Source: Coleofasciculus sp040219735
Lineage (GTDB): Bacteria; Cyanobacteriota; Cyanobacteriia; Cyanobacteriales; Coleofasciculaceae
Reading direction: 5' to 3' (one strand)
Length of the DNA: 64,000 bases
Assembly: GCA_040219735.1 (NCBI GenBank)
Contig: JAVJRX010000134.1
Both the position numbers and the translations under genes were made by a program. Below, piece after piece: positions 1-8,566 of the stretch (its first letter is position 1; the number at the start of each line of letters is the position of its first letter). The notes below the pieces were generated by a model. The model made no database searches. It was not told where the DNA came from and saw nothing but the letters and a program-made list of their open reading frames with translations.

Positions 1-137
1 CGTCGAAGGAATTAACAATAGATTAAAGGTAATAAAACGTTGTGGTTTTGGATTTACCAATTTTTATAACTTTGAAAAAAGAGCTTTATTGTTTTGGCAT
101 TTAGTTGATAGTTTAGCATAATAAGTACCGAAGAACC
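1..137 (+). mobile_element. Right end of an ISL3-like insertion sequence
   Basis: The window opens inside an insertion sequence. The C-terminal transposase codons end at 121, and a likely terminal inverted repeat (GTACCGAAGAACC, 125-137) follows directly. Read outward on the other strand it begins GGTTCTTCGG, like the GGNTCTTNNG-type ends of ISL3 elements. The 8 bases after it could be half of a target duplication, but the other end lies outside the window. The family call comes from the transposase tail and is fairly secure. The exact boundary is inference. Confidence 0.6.
2..121 (+). CDS. ISL3 family transposase, C-terminal end (partial)
   Basis: The last 39 codons of an open frame enter from the left edge and end at TAA 119-121. 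The peptide starts VEGINNRLKVIKRCGFGF and ends with FWHLVDSLA. The VEG-NN-K-IKR-GFGF-NF block is the conserved C-terminal signature of ISL3/IS204/IS1001 transposases and includes the catalytic-region glutamate. No frameshift is seen in this portion. The rest of the protein lies outside the window, so it cannot be said whether the transposase is intact. Confidence 0.75.
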   Translation, partial: VEGINNRLKVIKRCGFGFTNFYNFEKRALLFWHLVDSLA

Positions 138-167
138 GAAAAAACTTACCCCCCCAAAGCCAGGATA

Positions 168-221
168 CTTGGCTCTAGTCTTGACTCTCCACTATCGTTC
201 CGAGCCAAGACTAGAGCCAAG
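168..221. repeat. Long perfect hairpin after the IS end
   Basis: A 16-bp perfect inverted repeat, CTTGGCTCTAGTCTTG (168-183) and CAAGACTAGAGCCAAG (206-221), is separated by a 22-base loop. It lies between the ISL3-like end and the hypothetical membrane protein. It has no T-run on either side, so a simple intrinsic terminator is unlikely. A REP-like or small palindromic repeat fits better. Confidence 0.6.
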
Positions 222-280
222 GAGCTAAACTCTTTTATTAAGAAAACTTATCACCCTGATTACTGGAGAGCCATCACCAT

Positions 281-670
281 TTGCAGTTAGAGAACTGTCC
301 CATCTTGATTGCTATTTATCCTAATTCAGAAAGCGCCCAAAAAGCCGCAGAGTTTTACCCCGATTGGATGGGATTATTTTGCTATTATACTAAAATTAAT
401 TGGGCTTATGCTCAAAGCCGTTTGATTAAAAAGAATATTTTTGATTATTACAAAAAGATTGAACGCGATCGCAGCTTTCAAGAATTCGTCGCTATCGTCG
501 GTGCTGGAGTAGCCGGAGCTTCTTTTGCTCCAGCCGATAAAAATTGTCAGCCGATTTTTTCTAGAACCGCCGTAATCTGTAAAATCCCCGTTCTCTTTAG
601 TCTGCTTGTCTTTGTAATTGTGGCTGGATTAACCTGGTTGATTAGGAGACAATGGAAGCGATCGCCTTGA
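281..670 (+). CDS. Hypothetical protein with one C-terminal membrane segment
   Basis: A 129-codon frame with a TTG start; an in-frame stop lies at 257-259 and CTG 263 is the only other nearby start. I do not recognise the family. The N-terminal half is soluble and tyrosine-rich (IAIYPNSESAQKAAEFYPDW near residues 10-30). A small-residue stretch (VAIVGAGVAGASF) follows around residues 70-83. One strong transmembrane helix (IPVLFSLLVFVIVAGLTWL, about 102-120) ends in a basic tail. No good ribosome site is visible. With an IS end just upstream, this could be the 3' remnant of a longer gene. It ends exactly one base before the stop of the convergent gene on the other strand. Confidence 0.4.
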   Translation: MQLENCPILIAIYPNSESAQKAAEFYPDWMGLFCYYTKINWAYAQSRLIKKNIFDYYKKIERDRSFQEFVAIVGAGVAGASFAPADKNCQPIFSRTAVICKIPVLFSLLVFVIVAGLTWLIRRQWKRSP

Positions 671-1282
671 CTATACTTCATTTTCCTGAGAAATTCCACT
701 TGCTAAAATACCGAGAATTTTATCTACATCTTTGAGATAATATTCGCTTAAATCAATGGACAAGGTTTGCCCTTCTAATTTAAGAAATTGCCAAATACTA
801 CCCGTCGTCACCGCACCGTAAATTGTTTGAATCTCACTGTCTGAGCGCTGATTGAAAATTTGGGACGCAACCATTGCCGCCGCACACTGCCCCAGTCCGG
901 CATTAATATTCTCTTTTTTTGCTTCTATAATTGTAATTACAGGTGCTGTTACGATCAGAATTTCTGGAGATTTAGTAATAATAAAATCACACGTTCCATT
1001 TAAACCTTTGGTTTCATCGACAGTAAAATCTACGCCAGAAAATAAATTAATCTGTTCTTGTAATTGTCGGCGCAAGTCAACTAATATGGGCGCTATAATA
1101 AGTTCTGAACGCGCCTTTTCACTATTACTGCCTAATGCGATCGGCAGGTTATAATTAAGGACTTCTGCCAATAAGTTACTACTGGCTAATTCAGGAACAT
1201 CGGCAAAAATATCACGTTTTTCTAAAGTCGTTAAGCCAAACTCTTGTTTGGCTTTAGCTAAACTAAACTCGCTGTAGGACAT
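671..1282 (-). CDS. Conserved cyanobacterial protein with PD-(D/E)XK-like nuclease core
   Basis: A 203-aa soluble protein. Around residues 98-125 it has an acidic residue in a strand (CDFIITKS), then a hydrophobic strand ending in the motif IIEAKKENI, followed by a helix (GLGQCAAAMVASQIF). This D...(E)xK-helix order is the core of the PD-(D/E)XK nuclease fold found in many restriction-like hypothetical proteins of cyanobacteria. The fold call is motif-based inference and no target is known. The gene is single. Its stop abuts the stop of the convergent upstream gene without a gap. Confidence 0.6.
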   Translation of the reverse strand: MSYSEFSLAKAKQEFGLTTLEKRDIFADVPELASSNLLAEVLNYNLPIALGSNSEKARSELIIAPILVDLRRQLQEQINLFSGVDFTVDETKGLNGTCDFIITKSPEILIVTAPVITIIEAKKENINAGLGQCAAAMVASQIFNQRSDSEIQTIYGAVTTGSIWQFLKLEGQTLSIDLSEYYLKDVDKILGILASGISQENEV

Positions 1283-1415
1283 ACAATCATGCTCCGATAA
1301 ACTCTAAATACCAAATCTGATGAAGTTACCACCCTTTTGAACTTAGGTACTTTTTCCTTCTATCCCTTCTGTCTGATCCGTACCCAAACGGGGATAGTTG
1401 ACCCAGATTTAGGGA

Positions 1416-2255
1416 TTAGGAGAAAAATTGCGATCGCGCGGCTTGAGTGTCTTGGAGTTGCTGTTCTAAGCCTTGCCAGTCGCTTTGCTCAACCCGTTCA
1501 ATCAATTCATCGAGACAGTGACGGTAGGATAGGAGCGATCGCAATAAAAAGTCCCGATTATAACGTGCCATCATCACCCCTAACTCCGGATTTCCGCCAC
1601 CCACCCGACTGGTATCACGAAACCCGGAACTGGCTAACTGCTGTATTAACTCTAAGACAATGGGGTCAGTTTCATCGATACAAGCATTAATGAGACTCGC
1701 ACTCACCATAACAGGCAGGTGAGAAATCCAAGCGACAGCGCGATCATGATCTTGAGGACTACAGAAATAGACTCGATTCGTGAGCGATCGCACCAAATGC
1801 TCAACCTGTTTCACGGCGGCGGGTGGCGTCGTATCCAGAGGAGTCAACACATAAGCACAATCGGTAAATAACCCCGATACCGCCGCCTCAATCCCATTCG
1901 ATTCTCGACCCGCCATCGGATGTCCACCGACAAAATTATGCCACAGGGGTGTTACCGCTTCCACCACCGCCGTTTTCACCGAACCCACATCCGTGATAAT
2001 AGTTTCCGGGGATAGGTGAGGAATTAACGCCTGGAGCATTGGCGCGATCGCAGAAATTGGCGTACAAATAAAAACAATATCAGAAGCTGCCAGTAGGTTC
2101 ATTTTGACACTGGCGTCATCCACCACACCTAGTTCAATGGCTCTGTTGCAGGTATAGTCTTGGCGAGATACTCCCAAGACAGAATGACCCAATTTTCTCA
2201 AGTCCAGTCCCAGGGAACCCCCAATCAGTCCCAGCCCAACAATTCCAATCTTCAT
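1416..2255 (-). CDS. tyrA: Prephenate/arogenate dehydrogenase
   Basis: Oxidative decarboxylation of arogenate (or prephenate) in tyrosine biosynthesis; cyanobacterial enzymes of this type are usually NADP-dependent arogenate dehydrogenases. The protein starts MKIGIVGLGLIGGSLG, a Rossmann motif GLGLIG at residues 7-12. It continues with VFICTPISAI, DVGSVKTAVV and GGHPMAGRESNG, all family signatures; the last carries the catalytic histidine. The frame is open 28 codons further upstream, but ATG 2255 puts the Rossmann fold at the very N-terminus and gives 279 aa, the usual cyanobacterial length. The gene stands alone, divergent from the pentapeptide-repeat gene. Confidence 0.93.
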   Translation of the reverse strand: MKIGIVGLGLIGGSLGLDLRKLGHSVLGVSRQDYTCNRAIELGVVDDASVKMNLLAASDIVFICTPISAIAPMLQALIPHLSPETIITDVGSVKTAVVEAVTPLWHNFVGGHPMAGRESNGIEAAVSGLFTDCAYVLTPLDTTPPAAVKQVEHLVRSLTNRVYFCSPQDHDRAVAWISHLPVMVSASLINACIDETDPIVLELIQQLASSGFRDTSRVGGGNPELGVMMARYNRDFLLRSLLSYRHCLDELIERVEQSDWQGLEQQLQDTQAARSQFFS

Positions 2256-2390
2256 GATCATAGCCATCCACGTTAAGCTAATCAAATCCCTTAAATTAAG
2301 TTTTAGGCAAAGCTGGGTTTTAGGCAACTGGCAGTTCAATTAAGGATAGCATTTGAAACAGGAGGTGTGGAACTCCACGGGGGAAGAAAG

Positions 2391-3827
2391 ATGAATGTGA
2401 TGGAAATTCTCAAAAAATATGCCGCTGGCGTGAAAAACTTTTCCGGGGCAAATCTTGCCGAAGCCAACCTGAGTGGGATTAATCTCAGTGGTGCCGATTT
2501 AAGTGACGCGAACTTAAGTGTAGCCAACCTCAGTGGTGCTTATTTAATTGGTACAAATTTAAGTCGGGCGCGACTTAATGTAGCCAGACTCAGTGGTGCC
2601 AATCTCTCCAACGCTAACTTAACCAAAGCCAATCTCAACGTTGCCAATTTGATTCGAGCGGACTTGGGGGGAGCGCAACTGACTCAGGCGGCGATGATTC
2701 GGGCGGAACTGATTCGTGCCAAATTAAGTGGCGCTAACCTAACAGAAGCGAATCTCAGTGGTGCAGATCTGCGAGAAGCCGCCCTCAGAAATGCCAAACT
2801 GCACCGGGCTAATCTTAGCGAAGCCAACCTACGGGGAGCTGTTTTAACAGGGGCAATTCTGGAAGGTGCTAATTTGAACGCCGCCGATTTGAGCCGTACT
2901 GATCTGAGTAATACCAATGTTCGACAGGCTGAATTCAAACAAGCCAATCTCAGTTGTGCCAATTTAGCGGGTGCGGATCTCAGTGGTGCTAACTTACGCT
3001 GGACTGACTTGAGTGGTGCGAATCTCAGTTGGGCAAATCTGAGTGAGGCAAAGTTAAGCGGCGCGAATTTAACCGGCGCGGATTTGAGTCATGCTAATTT
3101 GCTCAATACCAGTTTAGTCCATGCCGATCTCACCCAAGCACGATTAATTTATGCCGATTGGATTGGGGCGGATTTAACCGGGGCGACGCTCACAGGGGCA
3201 AAATTGCATGGGGTGTCTCGTGTTGGTCTCAAAACCCAAGGTATTGTCTGCGAATGGGTTGATTTGAGTCCAGAGGGCGATCGCTCTCGGGTTGTTACCC
3301 TGTCCAGCGAAGAAGTATCGCACAAGTTTTTTAACGAAACCTTACCCACCGTCACCATTATCATTGATGCCCCTTTAGATATCGCCGCCAATTTAGCCTT
3401 AGTCCGTGTTTATCATCAACTGGCGCAGAGTTTCCCCGTTCTCAATACAGCACCCAGCGTGAACGTTGGCGTGCGGAAAACCTCTTTGACCTTTAGTGCC
3501 AGTAATGCTGAATTGTTGATTATTGCTTACTTAGGAATTGTTCCGTTTAAAGATGCAACGATTACCCAAGAAAATATTATCGCACTGCTCAAGAAGCTAG
3601 AACCCAGTGTTCTGGAAAAGTGGGGCTTTAAAACATCCCAATCCATTCAAGAGTTCCTGAAAACCCTTGAACAAGGGATTGATCCGTCCAAAATGGCGGT
3701 GGATTTCAGAAAGTCGAGTCCTTTTTTCCAAGCTCCCACTCAAACCATCATCACTAACTCTAACAATCAAACCTGGACAGCTTACTACCATCCAGCCTTT
3801 GGCAAGCCGTTGATGCAATCTCAATAG
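2391..3827 (+). CDS. Pentapeptide-repeat protein with conserved C-terminal domain
   Basis: Starting at ATG 2391 (purine-rich GGGGGAAGAAAG just upstream) the protein has 478 aa; GTG 2367 is an in-frame but weaker start. Residues of about 15-290 are a nearly unbroken run of A(N/D)LSG-type pentapeptides, predicted to form a right-handed quadrilateral beta-helix. Residues of about 300-478 are non-repetitive (beginning near SRVVTLSSEEVSHKFF) and look like a separate globular domain seen in cyanobacterial pentapeptide proteins. There is no signal peptide or membrane helix. Molecular function is unknown. It is divergent from tyrA and ahead of glmM, with a palindromic repeat in the gap to glmM. Confidence 0.85.
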   Translation: MNVMEILKKYAAGVKNFSGANLAEANLSGINLSGADLSDANLSVANLSGAYLIGTNLSRARLNVARLSGANLSNANLTKANLNVANLIRADLGGAQLTQAAMIRAELIRAKLSGANLTEANLSGADLREAALRNAKLHRANLSEANLRGAVLTGAILEGANLNAADLSRTDLSNTNVRQAEFKQANLSCANLAGADLSGANLRWTDLSGANLSWANLSEAKLSGANLTGADLSHANLLNTSLVHADLTQARLIYADWIGADLTGATLTGAKLHGVSRVGLKTQGIVCEWVDLSPEGDRSRVVTLSSEEVSHKFFNETLPTVTIIIDAPLDIAANLALVRVYHQLAQSFPVLNTAPSVNVGVRKTSLTFSASNAELLIIAYLGIVPFKDATITQENIIALLKKLEPSVLEKWGFKTSQSIQEFLKTLEQGIDPSKMAVDFRKSSPFFQAPTQTIITNSNNQTWTAYYHPAFGKPLMQSQ

Positions 3828-3840
3828 GCAGGGGGAGCAA

Positions 3841-3865
3841 TGTAGAGACGTAGCATGCTACGTCT
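3841..3865. repeat. Palindromic repeat, copy 1 (intergenic)
   Basis: TGTAGAGACGTAGCATGCTA followed by CGTCT; this is a truncated copy of the 30-bp perfect palindrome seen at 26624-26653. It lies between the pentapeptide gene and glmM. It is followed by GGGAGC-rich sequence as in other copies. Confidence 0.8.
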
Positions 3866-3966
3866 GGGAGCAGAGGGAGCTGGGGACGAATGACGAATGA
3901 CTTATAACAACCATAGAAGAAAGTGTTATCCTCCACAGTATCGTGTTGTGTGAGGAAATTCAAGTT

Positions 3967-5430
3967 ATGGTTACGTCTCCTGTCCGCCGTCAGGACTTAT
4001 ATCGTTTTGCCCCCAGACATCTACAAAAATCTTCGACCCATGGAACGCTAACGGATTTACCCCTAACTCTGCCAAAGACTCCCTTGTTTGGTACGGATGG
4101 CATTCGGGGACGAGTGGGAGAACTGCTTACAGCTGAATTGGCACTACAAATTGGGTTTTGGGCAGGTCAGGTCTTACATTCGCAAGCCTCAGCATTAGGT
4201 CCGGTGATTGTCGGACAGGATTCGCGAAACTCCAGCGATATGTTGGCATCGGCGCTGAGTAAAGGCTTAAACTTAGCTGGATTGGAGGTATGGAATATCG
4301 GGTTATGTCCGACGCCCGGAGTTGCCTATCTTACCCGTTTCTCAGAAGCCGTGGGCGGGGTGATGATTTCTGCCAGTCATAATCCCCCAGAAGACAACGG
4401 CATTAAATTTTTTAGCGCCCAAGGGACAAAACTGCCTGGGGAATTGCAGCAGCAGATTGAGGCGGGTATCCGAGGCATAGTGGATAAGGCTGTGGTTGCT
4501 CATAGTCAGGGTCACCATTACCACCGACCGGAATTAGTGGGACGTTATCTCGAATCATTACGGCGTCCCCTGGAATCGGTGACCAATTTACAAGGGATGA
4601 AAATCGTCCTCGATTTGGCGTGGGGGGCTTCCGTGCACTTAGCGGAACAGGTTTTTGCACAGTTGGGAGCAACCGTTATCTGTTTACATAATCAACCCAA
4701 TGGCGATCGCATTAATGTTAATTGTGGCTCAACTCATTTAACCTGCCTCCAGAATGCGGTACGAGAACACTCTGCCGATATGGGTTTTGCCTTTGATGGT
4801 GACGCGGATCGGGTGATGGCGGTTGATTGTGAAGGTCGAGTCGTTGATGGGGATTATATTCTCTATTTCTGGGGGCAAACATTACGACAAACGAATCAAC
4901 TCCCTGACGATTTAATTGTTGCCACTGTTATGGCAAATCTGGGCTTTGAAAATGCCTGGAAAGCCAGGGGCGGCAAATTGGTGCGAACTGCTGTAGGCGA
5001 CCAATATGTTCAGGCGGCAATGAATCGCAGTGGTGCCATGCTCGGCGGCGAACAGTCGGGACATATTCTTTGTTACCACTACGGCTTGACAGGCGATGGC
5101 ATGTTAACGGCTTTGCATTTAGCCTCGTTGGTACGTCAGTCGGGGGTTTCCTTGAATACTCTGGTTGATCAAAGCTTCCAGACTTATCCCCAACTGTTGC
5201 AAAATGTGCGCGTCGAAAACCGCGATCGCCGCTTATATTGGCAAGAGTGTCAACCCCTGATGGATGCGATTGCCCAAGCTCAAACCGTTATGGCAGATCA
5301 AGGGCGCGTTTTAGTCCGGGCATCGGGAACCGAACCCGTCATCCGGGTGATGGTAGAAGCCGTTGAAGCTCAAATGGCAACGCACTGGACAGCCAAACTG
5401 GTTTCTGTTGTCGAAAATCATTTAGGTTAG
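3967..5430 (+). CDS. glmM: Phosphoglucosamine mutase
   Basis: Interconverts glucosamine-6-phosphate and glucosamine-1-phosphate for peptidoglycan and UDP-GlcNAc supply. It has all four phosphohexomutase motifs: the phosphoserine loop ISASHNPPEDNG (catalytic Ser at about 137), the metal loop DGDADR (about 277-282), the sugar-binding loop GGEQSGH, and the phosphate-binding loop RASGTEPVIRVMVEA near the C-terminus. The substrate loop FGTDGIRG is near residue 42. The GTDGIRG and GEQSGH forms point to GlmM rather than to PGM/PMM enzymes. ATG 3967 is chosen because GAGGA lies 10 bases upstream; a GTG at 3943 is in frame. The 487-aa length includes an extra N-terminal tail of about 35 residues, common in cyanobacteria. 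Confidence 0.93.
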   Translation: MVTSPVRRQDLYRFAPRHLQKSSTHGTLTDLPLTLPKTPLFGTDGIRGRVGELLTAELALQIGFWAGQVLHSQASALGPVIVGQDSRNSSDMLASALSKGLNLAGLEVWNIGLCPTPGVAYLTRFSEAVGGVMISASHNPPEDNGIKFFSAQGTKLPGELQQQIEAGIRGIVDKAVVAHSQGHHYHRPELVGRYLESLRRPLESVTNLQGMKIVLDLAWGASVHLAEQVFAQLGATVICLHNQPNGDRINVNCGSTHLTCLQNAVREHSADMGFAFDGDADRVMAVDCEGRVVDGDYILYFWGQTLRQTNQLPDDLIVATVMANLGFENAWKARGGKLVRTAVGDQYVQAAMNRSGAMLGGEQSGHILCYHYGLTGDGMLTALHLASLVRQSGVSLNTLVDQSFQTYPQLLQNVRVENRDRRLYWQECQPLMDAIAQAQTVMADQGRVLVRASGTEPVIRVMVEAVEAQMATHWTAKLVSVVENHLG

Positions 5431-5518
5431 AAGGCTCCAAGGCTCCAAGGCAATACTGGGCAATACTGCTCGCAGGGAACTATCATTTAATTTTTTCTCC
5501 CCCTGCTTCCCTGCTCCC

Positions 5519-5543
5519 AGACGTAGCATGCTACGTCTCTACA
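5519..5543. repeat. Palindromic repeat, copy 2 (intergenic)
   Basis: AGACGTAGCATGCTACGTCT plus CTACA, the same palindrome as at 3841 and 26624 in partial form. It is embedded in a C-rich stretch (CCCCTGCTTCCCTGCTCCC) between glmM and the hpsL-like gene. Confidence 0.8.
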
Positions 5544-5637
5544 TTGATCCCCCTGCTTCCCTGCACCCCCTCCCCCCTGCTCCCTCACTTGGGAATATGC
5601 CACAATCGAAAGAGATAGGCAGCGTGACAGCTTTGCC

Positions 5638-7326
5638 ATGGTTAAATCAAAATCAAAATCAAAATCGAAAACCTCAAAAAAAGGAAAAAAGCAGTCAAAG
5701 CAGTCTAAAGCCCCTCTCCTGAGTCTGAAGGAGCAGCTAGCCCAAAAGCGTAAAGCACAACGGCAGCGCCAAGAACTGATTCAATGGCTGTTCATGACGC
5801 TATTGCCAGGGATATTTCTAGGGGCGATCGTTAGTGTGGTTGCCGAACCGAAGATGGGTGTGATCGCCGGAGCTATCATACCTTGTTTTGGTCTGTCCTA
5901 TAAATATCCCCGCAAGGCACTGTGGCTATTCCTGATTTACATGCCCTTTAGTGGCACTGTAATTTATCAATTTTTTGGCGGCAATAACCTACTTCAATTA
6001 GCAAAAGATGGATTTTATTTTCCTGCTCTAATTGGCTTATACCAACAGTGCCGACGTGAAAAAAAACCCTTCTTTGTTCCCAAAAGTTTGATGCCAACAC
6101 TGAGTATTTGCTTGGTGTTGTCTCTGTTGACATTATTCTTTGTCAACGGTTTGCAGTTGACGGGCAAGGAGTCAGGACAACCCTTTATTCAAGGAATTTT
6201 TGGGTTGAAAATTTTACTTGGATACGCTCCTCTGATTTTTTGCGCTCAACATTTGCTCAAAAGTAAAAAGGATTTGCTATTTTGTAGCCGCTTGCATCTA
6301 GGTTTGGCAATTACTTGCTGTGTGCTAGGTCTTATCCAATACTCAATGCTTAAGAGCGGCAGGTGTGCTGGCACCGATCATCTCTCCGGGGTTGAGCTAT
6401 TTAAGGCAAGTTTAGATGCGAAGTGTTTTATTGGTGGGGCTTTGCTGTACAGTCCATCACAGAATATGATTCGCTTGCCAGGAACTTTTGTGTCTCCTTG
6501 GCACTGGGGTTGGTTCCTAATTGCCAATAGTGCGTTAACGTTTTCTGCCGCATTCAGCGATTCGTCTTTTTTCTGGCGGATTGGGGGTTTGGTGGGAATG
6601 GCACTGGTTTTCATAAATGCGGTAATCTGCGGTCAGCGAATTGCCTTGGCTTTGGTTCCAGCTATTACGATACTCTTGTTAATTCTTACAGGTCAGATAG
6701 CGAATCTCAAGCGGTTTATTCCGATTGGGGTAGGACTCGCCTTGGTGATTGCGATTGGCTTAGCTACGAATCCAGAACTGGTTCAGGAACGGATTGACAG
6801 TTTTCAGAGTCGTGCTGAGGCTTCACCACCGCAAGCATTCATTAAAGAGCAATTTGAATGGGCAATGTATAATAGCAAGGGCTTGCTGGGTAACGGTTTA
6901 GGAAGAGCTACTAATTCTACTCGCACCTTTGGGGATGTTTCACTGGTTGAAACCTATTATCCCAAACTTATTTTGGAAGTCGGTCTGATTGGCACCTTAG
7001 CCTTTTTGGTTTTTGTGACGCACTTGACATTTACTACATTTAAAGCCAAACAATCAGTTCGTGACAAAAATTTACGTAGTTTTGGCTCTAGTTATTGGGT
7101 CTTTGTTTTGATTATCAGTTATAACACCTATTGGTATCCTTTGGATACAGACCCCGTAGCTGTATACTACTGGTTCTTTGCTGGAGCAATCTTAGCCTTA
7201 CCCGCGATAGACAGACAGGAACTGCGAAAACTCAAACTTGTCCAACAACAGGATGAACCTGACGCGCAAAAGAAGGGTAAAAAAAAGGTCTCTAAACCCC
7301 GAATTGCTACCCCAATAGCCTCCTAG
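5638..7326 (+). CDS. hpsL: O-antigen ligase/polymerase-like membrane protein, HpsL type
   Basis: A 562-aa polytopic membrane protein. The first 50 residues are very basic (Lys/Ser/Gln rich, MVKSKSKSKSK) and cytosolic. About ten hydrophobic helices follow, with a large hydrophilic region around residues 370-430 ending in GNGLGRATNS, and a charged C-terminal tail. This layout is that of the Wzy/WaaL O-antigen ligase or polymerase superfamily. Together with the three downstream glycosyltransferases it matches the hormogonium-polysaccharide hpsL-type cluster of filamentous cyanobacteria (family knowledge). Its likely role is linking or polymerising exported polysaccharide units in the plasma membrane. 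It is first in a co-directional row; the 115-bp gap to the next gene is mostly 9-mer tandem repeats. Confidence 0.7.
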   Translation: MVKSKSKSKSKTSKKGKKQSKQSKAPLLSLKEQLAQKRKAQRQRQELIQWLFMTLLPGIFLGAIVSVVAEPKMGVIAGAIIPCFGLSYKYPRKALWLFLIYMPFSGTVIYQFFGGNNLLQLAKDGFYFPALIGLYQQCRREKKPFFVPKSLMPTLSICLVLSLLTLFFVNGLQLTGKESGQPFIQGIFGLKILLGYAPLIFCAQHLLKSKKDLLFCSRLHLGLAITCCVLGLIQYSMLKSGRCAGTDHLSGVELFKASLDAKCFIGGALLYSPSQNMIRLPGTFVSPWHWGWFLIANSALTFSAAFSDSSFFWRIGGLVGMALVFINAVICGQRIALALVPAITILLLILTGQIANLKRFIPIGVGLALVIAIGLATNPELVQERIDSFQSRAEASPPQAFIKEQFEWAMYNSKGLLGNGLGRATNSTRTFGDVSLVETYYPKLILEVGLIGTLAFLVFVTHLTFTTFKAKQSVRDKNLRSFGSSYWVFVLIISYNTYWYPLDTDPVAVYYWFFAGAILALPAIDRQELRKLKLVQQQDEPDAQKKGKKKVSKPRIATPIAS

Positions 7327-7330
7327 TGCA

Positions 7331-7398
7331 TGAGGGGGAGCTGGGGGAGCTAGGGGAGCAGGGAGAGCTGGGGGAGCTGGGGGAGCTGGGGGAGCTGA
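7331..7398. repeat. 9-mer tandem repeat (GGGGGAGCT)
   Basis: About seven imperfect copies of GGGGGAGCT/GGGAGCTGG fill the gap between the hpsL-like gene and the GT2 gene. The same unit on the opposite strand makes the long array at 57190-57410. No gene or terminator is evident in it. Confidence 0.85.
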
Positions 7399-7441
7399 TT
7401 ACCAATCAACAATCAACAATTACCATTTCAAAAAAATAGCC

Positions 7442-8434
7442 GTGAATGTGCCTTTAATTTCAGTCATTATTCCCACTTACGAACGTGAAGAAACCTTGCG
7501 AGATACCTTAGAAGATGTACTCAAGCAAGAATATCCTGCTGTAGAAGTTTTAGTGGTTGATCAAACTCAAAACCATAAACCTGAAATCGAAGCCTATTTA
7601 CAGCAATTAGCGAATGACCAGAAAATTAAATGGTTTCGGGTGAACTGGGCGAGTTTACCAGGGGCGCGAAACTATGGTGTGCGACGGGCGACGGGCGAAA
7701 TTGTTGTGTTTATTGATGATGATGTGAAAATGCCTGCTGGGTACTTAGATGCTCACGCCCGTAACTATCAGCGTCAGGAGGTTGGAGCGGTTGCAGGGCG
7801 AGTGTTTGACCGGATGAAGCTGGCAGATTCTAAGAAGAAACATCAAGGAGATTATGAAATCGAGGATTTGCCACCTCAGGCGATGGACCCAGGAATTGCC
7901 TGGTATCACATTGACTTAGTGCATACGATCAAACCTCAGTGGGTGATTTCCGCCAGAGGCTGTAATATGTCCTACCGTCGGGACATTTTTACCAAGCATG
8001 GGATATGGTTTGACGAACGATTTCGGGGGAGTGCGGTACGGGAAGAGTCGGATTTTTGTCTGCGATCGCGGCAAACGGGTTACAAGATTTGGTATGATCC
8101 CGATGCCTATTTGGTGCATCTAGGCGAAGAAACTGGCGGCTGTCATGATATTAGTACGCGATCGCTAAAATACCAAGTTACGTTTTATCACAATCATTTC
8201 TTGATGGCGCTGAAAAACCTCACCCCCAGTCAGCAGGTGCGCTTATTCGCTAAGCTTTTTGATTGTCACGTTTTGGGAAATCCACCCTGTAACAAGAGTG
8301 GTTCCCCAATCAAAATTGTCACTCGTGCAGGTTTCTACATTATCGGGTTTATCGACGCCCTGAAAAGTCAAATCAAGTCCAGTTGGGATCAGGGACAAAT
8401 TTATACCACGTTGGATAAGACTATTGATAGTTGA
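7442..8434 (+). CDS. hpsN: Family 2 glycosyltransferase, HpsN-like
   Basis: A 330-aa GT-A fold inverting glycosyltransferase. It starts from GTG 7442 with PLISVIIPTYEREETL, the GT2 nucleotide-binding strand. It has GARNYGVRRATGE and then the acidic metal motif FIDDDVKMP (about residues 97-105) and GNxSYRRDIF-type acceptor-site sequence (CNMSYRRDIFTKHG) with REESDFCLR. No membrane helices are obvious, except a weak hydrophobic patch near residue 290. Its sugar is unknown. It sits second in the polysaccharide row, so assembly of a hormogonium-type polysaccharide on a lipid carrier at the inner membrane face is likely. The hpsN name rests on gene order and is moderately certain. Confidence 0.75.
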   Translation: MNVPLISVIIPTYEREETLRDTLEDVLKQEYPAVEVLVVDQTQNHKPEIEAYLQQLANDQKIKWFRVNWASLPGARNYGVRRATGEIVVFIDDDVKMPAGYLDAHARNYQRQEVGAVAGRVFDRMKLADSKKKHQGDYEIEDLPPQAMDPGIAWYHIDLVHTIKPQWVISARGCNMSYRRDIFTKHGIWFDERFRGSAVREESDFCLRSRQTGYKIWYDPDAYLVHLGEETGGCHDISTRSLKYQVTFYHNHFLMALKNLTPSQQVRLFAKLFDCHVLGNPPCNKSGSPIKIVTRAGFYIIGFIDALKSQIKSSWDQGQIYTTLDKTIDS

Positions 8435-8501
8435 TTGGGGATTGAAAAGGTGATTATCTGCCATTCCCTATTCCCTATTCCCCATTTCTCTAAGGACAAA
8501 T

Positions 8502-8566
8502 GACGTAGCTTGCTTCTCGCTCCCTTGAGTATGACAAATGACAAATGACAAATGAAAAATGACAAA
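8502..8566. repeat. Shared intergenic repeat plus heptad tandem repeats (ATGACAA)
   Basis: GTAGCTTGCTTCTCGCTCCC (8505-8524) followed by TTGAGTAT and four to five copies of the heptad ATGACAA. A near copy (one or two differences) lies at 9872-9916 before the next gene. The heptads run up to the start codon of the GT4 gene, so its annotated ATG (8559) may itself be part of the repeat. Confidence 0.8.

Noticed and set aside
2684..2962. Antisense open frame of 92 codons within the pentapeptide gene
   Set aside because: Shadow of the period-15 repeat (A/N-L-S-G-A); no independent support.
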